Below, in pieces: positions 40,457-46,144 of a stretch of 46,144 bases of DNA. The notes beneath the pieces were generated by a model that searched no databases, had not been told where the DNA came from, and saw nothing but the letters and a program-made list of their open reading frames with translations. The stretch is from the NCBI GenBank assembly GCA_964457585.1, contig CAYWFU010000019.1, positions 1 to 46,144 of the forward strand, given 5' to 3'. Source of the DNA: CAYWFU01 sp964457585. GTDB taxonomy: Bacteria; JACRDZ01. The position numbers were made by a program, and so were the translations under genes. Every line of letters begins with the position of its first letter. The stretch's first letter is position 1.

Positions 40457-41416
40457 TCATTTTTTATATTCGGATTCATAGAAAGCCCGCTGTTTTCCCT
40501 CCCATTCCTTAAACATATATTGAAGTGATTTAAAATCCTGTTCATTATCAATATCAACAGCTATCCCGCCGAAAGGAATTTCAACGGACTTAATTTTACA
40601 GTCCATTAGTTTTGTTAAAGCAAGTTCTACTTCATAGATAGGAATGAATTTACGAAAAAAAATTGATATTTTGTTCCATTTTATAGTTGTAAAGAAAAGA
40701 GCTGTTTGCATTAATAAATAGTATTTTAAAATTTTAAGAGTATTGGAAGCATCCATAATAAATCTGAGAAATCTAAAAATATTAATAATTTTTTTTTGAT
40801 AACGGACAGTATACATTTTTTCTAAATATTGCAAATTACCTTTAAAAGGTTTTATTACATAGATATTGCTTACTCTTAAAAGATTTTCCTTAAAATGCAA
40901 ATAAGCCATAATGATTCCGGGTGAATTTGCATTTGGATAATATGTTTTCATAACACTTTCAGGAGTTAAGCCGATAAAAAAATCATAATCTTCATTATTG
41001 CATTTAGAAATAAAATAAGAAATTTCCTCAGGCATAGCAAGAGGAATATCAACTGATAAAAATAAAGCAGATTTTTCTTTATATTTAATTTTAATTTGTT
41101 CTATTGATAGAGTCTGCAAAGAATATTCAGGAATAGAATATAGAAAACCTTCTATCCCATTTTCTAAAATACTATCTTTTTGCTCTACTGTAATAATTTT
41201 TTTGTTATCCGGCGGATTATTTAGATATTCTTTTAATGTTGTATCGAGTCTATCCTTCGGACCAACAATAATTATTTTATCAATTTCAGGTACTTTAAAA
41301 ATTTTTTTTAAAAGATGTATAACAATAGGTGTGTTTTCAAGCATAATAAAAGCTTTATTTTCACTGAATAATTTTATATTTTTTTTATGATCACCTGCTA
41401 AAATAATAGCATCCAA
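40457..41416 (-). CDS. Nucleotidyltransferase-like protein (MobA-type fold), function unknown
   Basis: 319 residues from a TTG start with AGGAAA upstream. The N terminus MDAIILAGD..NKAFIMLENTPIVIHLL resembles sugar-nucleotide/MobA-type transferases, but the usual glycine-rich LAGG..R/G-K loop is altered (DHKKNIKLFSENK). IDKIIIVGPKDRL and ALFLSVDIPLAMPEEISYFI continue the Rossmann-like half, the latter holding the expected metal-binding Asp. The C-terminal ~120 residues are basic and hydrophobic (RFLRFIMDASNTLKILKYYL), perhaps membrane-associated, and end with AVDIDNEQDFKSLQYM. Substrate unknown. Next to the histidine kinase. Confidence 0.65.
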   Translation of the reverse strand: MDAIILAGDHKKNIKLFSENKAFIMLENTPIVIHLLKKIFKVPEIDKIIIVGPKDRLDTTLKEYLNNPPDNKKIITVEQKDSILENGIEGFLYSIPEYSLQTLSIEQIKIKYKEKSALFLSVDIPLAMPEEISYFISKCNNEDYDFFIGLTPESVMKTYYPNANSPGIIMAYLHFKENLLRVSNIYVIKPFKGNLQYLEKMYTVRYQKKIINIFRFLRFIMDASNTLKILKYYLLMQTALFFTTIKWNKISIFFRKFIPIYEVELALTKLMDCKIKSVEIPFGGIAVDIDNEQDFKSLQYMFKEWEGKQRAFYESEYKK

Positions 41417-41438
41417 TTTTAAGATTTCCTATTTGATT

Positions 41439-42872
41439 TCATTTACATTTCAGGCGTATATAAAAAATTGTTCCTTTGCCTTCCTTGCTTTCCACGCTAA
41501 TTGTTCCATGATGCGCATCAACAATCATTTTTGATATATATAATCCTAATCCTGTACCTTTACTGCTTTTAGTATTTTTTGATCGTGAATATTTATCAAA
41601 AATAGTATTAATATCATCTGCTGGAATACCTACACCAGTATCATGGATAGAAATTTCAACATATTTAATATTATTTGCGGTAGACAGTTTCCCTTCAATT
41701 TCTATTTTCCCTCCCTGAGGGGTATATTTAATTGCATTATTGATAACATTAGAAAATACCCTGTCTATCTGTATCGGATCACCCAAAATTTCAGGTAAAT
41801 TTTTTTCAATTTTATAATTAAGAGAAATATTTTTATCTTCAAATTGAGTTCGTAAAGTTGGAATTAAATCATCCAGAATTTTTTGCAGTTTAACTGATTT
41901 AATATCCATGCTGATAAAGCCTGCTTCAAGTTTATTGCTGAGCAGAAAATCTTCAACAAGAAAAAGAATTTTATTGGCGCTATTATTCATAGTCTCAAAA
42001 GCTTCATACATACGTTCATCAATTTTATCTTTATAATTATTCAATAGTAGCGAAGAAAATCCCATTATTACTGTTAAAGGAGATTTTATATCATGTGTTA
42101 TCATTGAAATAAAATCTTGTTTTTGTTTTTCAAGCATCTTTTGTTCAGTAATATCATGCATTATCATTGCAATCCCAAGAATTTCAGTATTAGTTTGAAC
42201 AGTGGCTATATTTATCTGAATTATTTTGTTGTCGACATTCACTATTCGATCTACAGATTGTGATTTAGATAAATTAATTAAATTAAGAACATCATCCAAA
42301 TTTTTATGGCAGCCATAATAACTTTTTCCAATATATTCCGCATGATTTATACCTAAAATTTTCTCGGCAGAAGGATTGACAATAAAAATTTTATTTTCTG
42401 CATCTGCTACAATTATTCCTTCTCCCAGGCTTAAAAGAATACTTTCAAACCTGTTTTTTTCTTCGTTAAGTTCTGAAGTCATAGACTGGATTTTTTTCCC
42501 CAATCCTTCATATGAAGATTTTAACTGATTAGTCATTGTATTAAAAGCTACAGCCAGATCTTCTAATTCATCATGTGTTGTAAGTTCCATCCGCCAATCA
42601 AGGTTCCCTTTACTAATCATTTCAGAACCTTTATGTAAAGTTTGAATAGCTTTATCAAAATGCCTGGAAGCTAGAATTGCAAGAATTATAGAAATTATCA
42701 AAACAGCAATAAAGATAATAATAAAAATAAACTGCCCCTGAGCATTAGCAGAAAAAAGAACATCCTGAGCTATAGCTAAAATAAGTAATGGGACAATAGA
42801 TATGCCTATGAAGGTATATAATAATTTATATCGTATTTTAATTCTGTAAGAGAATTTATCAAATATGTTCAT
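41439..42872 (-). CDS. Membrane sensor histidine kinase (HAMP-PAS-HisKA-HATPase), orphan
   Basis: 477 residues. Two membrane helices (~16-35 and ~45-67) with almost no periplasmic loop, so it probably senses through the membrane or cytoplasm. HAMP (~68-120), a coiled coil, a PAS domain (~135-240: GEGIIVADAENKIFIVNPSA, CHKNLDDV), HisKA with phospho-acceptor His in FISMITHDIKSPLTVIMGF, and the ATPase with N box NVINNAIKYTPQG, G1 DTGVGIPADD and G2 GTGLGLYISKMIV. No response regulator is next to it. GGAG site before the ATG. Confidence 0.9.
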   Translation of the reverse strand: MNIFDKFSYRIKIRYKLLYTFIGISIVPLLILAIAQDVLFSANAQGQFIFIIIFIAVLIISIILAILASRHFDKAIQTLHKGSEMISKGNLDWRMELTTHDELEDLAVAFNTMTNQLKSSYEGLGKKIQSMTSELNEEKNRFESILLSLGEGIIVADAENKIFIVNPSAEKILGINHAEYIGKSYYGCHKNLDDVLNLINLSKSQSVDRIVNVDNKIIQINIATVQTNTEILGIAMIMHDITEQKMLEKQKQDFISMITHDIKSPLTVIMGFSSLLLNNYKDKIDERMYEAFETMNNSANKILFLVEDFLLSNKLEAGFISMDIKSVKLQKILDDLIPTLRTQFEDKNISLNYKIEKNLPEILGDPIQIDRVFSNVINNAIKYTPQGGKIEIEGKLSTANNIKYVEISIHDTGVGIPADDINTIFDKYSRSKNTKSSKGTGLGLYISKMIVDAHHGTISVESKEGKGTIFYIRLKCK

Positions 42873-42949
42873 TTATTGCTCCGAAAAAAATTTTTAAAAA
42901 AGTATTTAGTGCTATCGCTCTGCCGCACTGTAGAGCTGTAGTACTATGT

Positions 42950-43765
42950 TTATCCGCCAATATTAATCGAACTTGTAATATTTTTTAATATACTTATAGC
43001 GGAAAGAATAGCCAGATAACTTGTCTTTGGATTATCCGGTGATGGTTCATTTTCTATACGAATGTAAAATCTTCCAAAATCCCCTTCCACATAAATTTCA
43101 TGAATATTTTTTTTACATGCCGGATCTGCAAAAATTTTCACTTTTGTTTTTTGTGCACCTATCCCTGCCAAACTTAAAGTAAGAGCCACATTAATATTTT
43201 TTGGAAATGCTTTAACTGCTTCCTGTGCTGTACCATCAAAAACACATGTTTCATTTTTTATATCAATAACGTTAATTTTTTTCTCAATAAGATATTCTAC
43301 GCCCTCAAAACTTCTTGATGATTTATGAGTAATTAATACAACTTTATATATTTTACCACATGAAGCAGCTTTTAATCCATCTAAACCGCAGATTGCTCCT
43401 GATGGGATATAAAGCCGTCCCCCCTTCACTTGAGATAATTTTATAAGATCATCCAGTCCTTCCAGTAAACCGCCAACACTCATTACTATTATTTTTTTAC
43501 CTGATTCAAGAGCTTTATACGTAATTTCATAAGAAACTTTTGCTGATGCAGATTCAATAATAATATCAACATTTGAAATAAGTTCATGAATTGAAATTGA
43601 AGTATATTGTGTATTTAAAGTTTTATTGAATTTATCTAAATTATTTTTTTCTTTTTCAGAAACAGAATGCAGTTCTAATGTATCAAAATCATTAATAATT
43701 GCTTTCCCTATTTCACGTCCAATTGTACCGCAGCCTATTATTCCAACTTTAGTTTTTTTCACCAT
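42950..43765 (-). CDS. nadX: Aspartate dehydrogenase
   Basis: Oxidises L-aspartate to iminoaspartate with NAD(P)+, replacing the oxygen-using NadB, as suits an anaerobe. 271 residues. Rossmann motif VGIIGCGTIGREIGKAI, then IIESASAKVSYEITYKALES, MSVGGLLEGLDDLIKL, PSGAICGLDGLKAA and NVALTLSLAGIGAQKTKVKI with DPACKKNIHEI. Five bases downstream of nadA, so the two first steps of NAD synthesis are coupled. nadC is not here. Confidence 0.94.
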   Translation of the reverse strand: MVKKTKVGIIGCGTIGREIGKAIINDFDTLELHSVSEKEKNNLDKFNKTLNTQYTSISIHELISNVDIIIESASAKVSYEITYKALESGKKIIVMSVGGLLEGLDDLIKLSQVKGGRLYIPSGAICGLDGLKAASCGKIYKVVLITHKSSRSFEGVEYLIEKKINVIDIKNETCVFDGTAQEAVKAFPKNINVALTLSLAGIGAQKTKVKIFADPACKKNIHEIYVEGDFGRFYIRIENEPSPDNPKTSYLAILSAISILKNITSSINIGG

Positions 43766-43770
43766 TTGGT

Positions 43771-44682
43771 TTATCCGATCTCCAGCATATTCTTGATAGC
43801 TTTATATGCTTTTTCCCTGATTTCCTTTGAGACAGAAATAGTGTACTGCATTTTCTGCATTGCGGTAAGGACACTCTCCAGATTGGTTAATTTCATATTA
43901 GGGCAAATAAGGTCATTATTTGCGATATAAAAATTTTTATCCGGATTATCTTTTTTAAGTCTATATATCATTCCCATTTCTGTAGCAATAATAATTTCTT
44001 TTTTGTCGCTCTTACCTGCTAAACTTGTCATTCCCCCTGTACTTAAAATTTCATCTGAAATATCTAAAATTTCCGGTGTGCATTCAGGATGACTCCATAA
44101 CGAGGCATCTGGATGCTGTCTTTTTATTTCCTTTATATCTTTTACTGTTAGCCTGTCATGTGTAGGACAGAATCCCTCCCATAAAATTAGTTCTCTGCCT
44201 GTAATCCTTGAGACATAAAGTCCTAAATTTTTATCAGGAATAAAAATTATTTTATATTTTTCAGGAATAGAATTAACGACTTGAACTGCATTAGCTGAAG
44301 TACAGCATATATCACTTAAAGCTTTTATTTCTGCTGAGGAATTAACATAACAAACAACTTTAGCTTCAGGGTACTTTTCTTTAAGGCTGATTAGTTGTGC
44401 TGGACTAATCATATCAGCCATAGGGCATCCAGCATCTTTTTCAGGTAAAAGCACAATTTTATCAGGAGATAAGATACTTGCAGTTTCCGCCATAAAATAT
44501 ACTCCGCAAAAAACAATAACTTCTGCATCAGTATTAGAAGCTTTACGGCTTAAGGCAAGCGAATCACCAATATAATCAGCAATATCCTGCACTTCATCCT
44601 GCTGATAATTATGAACGATTATTATAGCATTTAATTCTTTTTTTAGTTTTAAGATTTCTTCTTTTAATTTTGTGTTTTCCAT
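43771..44682 (-). CDS. nadA: Quinolinate synthase
   Basis: [4Fe-4S] enzyme condensing iminoaspartate and dihydroxyacetone phosphate to quinolinate. 303 residues. IVHNYQQDEVQDIADYIGDS, VFCGVYFMAETASIL, DAGCPMADM, CYVNSSAEIKA, SHPECTPEI and DLICPNMKLT provide the substrate and cluster residues (Cys in FCGVYF, a middle Cys, and ICPNMK). AAGGAT upstream of the ATG. Order on this strand is panC-nadA-nadX. Confidence 0.96.
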   Translation of the reverse strand: MENTKLKEEILKLKKELNAIIIVHNYQQDEVQDIADYIGDSLALSRKASNTDAEVIVFCGVYFMAETASILSPDKIVLLPEKDAGCPMADMISPAQLISLKEKYPEAKVVCYVNSSAEIKALSDICCTSANAVQVVNSIPEKYKIIFIPDKNLGLYVSRITGRELILWEGFCPTHDRLTVKDIKEIKRQHPDASLWSHPECTPEILDISDEILSTGGMTSLAGKSDKKEIIIATEMGMIYRLKKDNPDKNFYIANNDLICPNMKLTNLESVLTAMQKMQYTISVSKEIREKAYKAIKNMLEIG

Positions 44683-44703
44683 GAAAATAATGTATCCTTT
44701 AGT

Positions 44704-45552
44704 TTACCTTATAAGAAGTTCAATATTATCAATTAAACGGGTTTTGCCTATATATAAAGCAAGAGCAATTACTATTTCTCCTTCAAGAACATCTTTATTT
44801 TGCATAGTATTTTTGTCAATAACAGAAATATAATCTATATTAATATTTTTTATATTTTCAATCATCTCTTTTATTTTGGTTTTAACCTTATCTGCTTTTT
44901 TTTCTCCTGATTGGATCATTTTTTTTGCTTCTTCAAGGCACTGAAATAAAATTACAGCATTTTGGCGTTCTTCCTGAAGCAGATAAATATTTCGTGAACT
45001 CATAGCTAATCCATCTTTTTCTCTAATAATTGGTAAAACTATGATTTCCATATCATAATTAAGATCTTTTACTATTTTTTTTATAACAACTGTCTGTTGA
45101 AAATCTTTCTGTCCAAAATAAGCTCTATGCGGTTTTATAATATTAAACAGTTTAACGATAATTGTACTTACTCCTTTAAAATGTCCAGGACGAGTTGCTC
45201 CGCATAAAATCTCTCCTATTTTTCCTGGTTCAATATATGTGCTGAAGTCTGGTAAATAGACATCTTCATAAGAAGGAATAAATAAAATATCAATACCTGC
45301 TTCCATGGACAGTTGTAAATCATGGTCCATATCCCTTGGATAAGAATTAAAATCCTCATTTTTCCCAAACTGTATTGGATTAATGAAAATACTGGCAACA
45401 GATATATCATTTTTCAATTTTGCTTCTTTCATTAAAGATATATGCCCTTCATGAAAATATCCCATTGTAGGTACAAAACCAATACTTTTCTTTTCTTCTC
45501 TCATTTTTTTTGAATAAAACTGCATTTCTGTAATCGATTGTATTGTGCGCAT
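44704..45552 (-). CDS. panC: Pantothenate synthetase
   Basis: Joins pantoate and beta-alanine in coenzyme A synthesis. 282 residues. GFVPTMGYFHEGHISLMKEA with the HxGH nucleotide motif, SIFINPIQFGKNEDF, FKGVSTIIVKLFNII, AYFGQKDFQQTVVIKK and the KMSKS-like AMSSRNIYL. GGGAG site before the ATG. panB and panD are not visible. It starts a minus-strand unit leading into nadA and nadX, whose precursor aspartate also yields beta-alanine through PanD. Confidence 0.96.
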   Translation of the reverse strand: MRTIQSITEMQFYSKKMREEKKSIGFVPTMGYFHEGHISLMKEAKLKNDISVASIFINPIQFGKNEDFNSYPRDMDHDLQLSMEAGIDILFIPSYEDVYLPDFSTYIEPGKIGEILCGATRPGHFKGVSTIIVKLFNIIKPHRAYFGQKDFQQTVVIKKIVKDLNYDMEIIVLPIIREKDGLAMSSRNIYLLQEERQNAVILFQCLEEAKKMIQSGEKKADKVKTKIKEMIENIKNINIDYISVIDKNTMQNKDVLEGEIVIALALYIGKTRLIDNIELLIR

Positions 45553-45570
45553 TTAAACTCCCAGAAAAAA

Positions 45571-45641
45571 AGCAACGAGTACCTAGCAATGAGCAACGAG
45601 TTAAAAAAATATTTTAAACTCATTGCTCATCACTCATTGCT
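45571..45641. repeat. GAGCAATGA-type inverted repeat upstream of panC
   Basis: AGCAATGAGCAACGAGTT (45585-45602) is answered by AACTCATTGCTCATCACTC and ATTGCT (45617-45641), with an A/T loop. Units of ATGAGCAA recur on each arm. It lies in the panC leader (minus strand) and could act as a terminator/attenuator or be a mobile repeat. It is similar in style to the repeat between the tRNAs. Confidence 0.55.
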
Positions 45642-45880
45642 TATTATTATACCATTTCCTATGACAAAAAAATCATAAATTAGGGTGACTTCTTATATAT
45701 AAATATAGATGAAACGAATTTTAGAGTATTAATATTTATAAGTCAATAAAAAATATCGTCAAAACAAATTTTTGTAATTCAGATATTATTTTTTCAGGGT
45801 AACCGCGTTCAACCTGTAGCGGATGTAGACAACAACTATAAACTATAAAATGGATACTGTAAAATGTAAAATTTAAAGCA
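45642..45880. other. Non-coding stretch
   Basis: No gene is supported. A short tandem-like motif, ACTATAAACTATAAAATGG then ACTGTAAAATGTAAAAT, spans about 45832-45871 just before the aspS fragment. Otherwise A/T-rich sequence with no clear signal. Confidence 0.5.
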
Positions 45881-46081
45881 TTCGATTATGGTGCTCCGCT
45901 GCATGGAGGAATTGCATTTGGATTAGACCGCTTAATAGCCATATTAACAGGCGCAGCTTCAATACGTGAGGTAATAACTTTTCCTAAAACTCAGAAGGTT
46001 GTATGCCTTTTAACACAGGCACCTTCCAGTGTTACAGATGAGCAATTGAAAGAACTTAGTATAAAGTGTATTAAGGGTTAA
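45881..46081 (+). pseudogene. aspS: 3' fragment of aspartyl-tRNA synthetase
   Basis: 66 residues ending in TAA: FDYGAPLHGGIAFGLDRLIA, ILTGAASIREVITFPKTQKV, then a tail ending KELSIKCIKG. The GIAFGLDRL segment is class-II synthetase motif 3 with its Arg, and IREVITFPKTQ is specific to AspS. Upstream of 45881 the frame has no start and no AspS sequence, only a short repeat and A/T-rich DNA. So about 90% of the gene is missing. Either a decayed duplicate or a rearrangement/assembly join. An intact aspS is expected elsewhere. Confidence 0.85.
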
Positions 46082-46144
46082 TCTCACTTATTAACACCTC
46101 ATATCCTCTTAAAACTTTATCTAATTTAAACCTTATTTCTGTTG

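Noticed and set aside
42900..42949. Possible seventh palindromic element (GCTATCGCTCTGCCGC..) before the histidine kinase end
   Set aside because: Only a short resemblance to the hairpin-2 region; the TCTGG start, CCTATCAG block and end are absent.
1..46144. CRISPR array
   Set aside because: No regularly spaced direct repeats with unique spacers. The dispersed repeats are palindromic and irregularly placed.
1..46144. Prophage, defence island or toxin-antitoxin system
   Set aside because: No integrase, phage structural, restriction or toxin-antitoxin gene was recognised; nearly every gene is metabolic or housekeeping.

Overview
The window is low in G+C (about 30% by eye, A/T homopolymers throughout) and comes from a diderm bacterium: it encodes a TonB-dependent receptor, Omp85-type and other outer-membrane barrels and a lipoprotein. 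The early-cobalt (anaerobic) corrin pathway, pyruvate phosphate dikinase and a NifA-like sigma-54 activator suggest an anaerobe, probably from a little-cultured lineage. I cannot name the phylum from the sequence alone.

Layout. Positions 1-1213: the end of an unidentified repeat-rich gene with a frameshift. 1230-2000: tRNA-Glu and tRNA-Lys (minus strand) among palindromic repeats. 2035-2274: a cobalamin riboswitch with a terminator, followed by a plus-strand run of about 23 kb (2375-25189) for cobamide uptake and synthesis: cobS, btuF, btuC, btuD, cobO (broken), btuB, a BtuG-like surface beta-propeller, cbiB, cobD, a ThiC/BzaF homologue, cobQ/cbiP (broken), cbiA, a Cys-rich-domain/CbiX fusion, cbiC, cbiM, cbiQ, cbiO, cbiD, cbiE, cbiL, cbiF, cbiG, cbiH and a uroporphyrinogen-III methyltransferase. 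Then pyrB, pyrC and an Omp85-like barrel (25523-28800). From 29309 to 45552 everything is on the minus strand: NifA-like activator, tsaB, tsaE, accA, an unknown barrel, ppdK, an unknown small protein, pyrR, rluD, comM, a nucleotidyltransferase-like protein, an orphan histidine kinase, nadX, nadA and panC. The right edge holds a 3' fragment of aspS.

How the genes fit together. BtuB, the BtuG-like lipoprotein and BtuFCD would import cobamides. CbiMQO would import cobalt. CbiX and the Cbi methyltransferases build the corrin ring, CbiA amidates it, CbiB and CobD add the aminopropanol arm, the ThiC/BzaF homologue may make a benzimidazole lower ligand, and CobS joins the halves. cbiT, cbiJ, cobU, cobT and cobC are not in the window. 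cobO and cobQ are both damaged, so the pathway is either decaying towards salvage or is completed or toggled elsewhere.

The most unusual signal is a family of about 75-125 bp two-hairpin elements, six copies here (A1 and A2 near the tRNAs, B in cobO, D across the cbiE/cbiL junction, C-outer and C-inner nested in the pyrB leader). In one orientation each starts TCTG and ends near CTTCA(T)TTA, and five of six lie directly 3' of TTTA. Removing copy B restores the cobO frame exactly. Removing copy D restores a normal cbiE stop and a normal cbiL start. Subterminal hairpins and a tetranucleotide target resemble IS200/IS605-derived non-autonomous elements or protein-coding palindromic elements. A second repeat family (CACAGAG type) sits at the btuD/cobO junction inside a 19-bp direct repeat and also flanks a dead GxxExxY gene.
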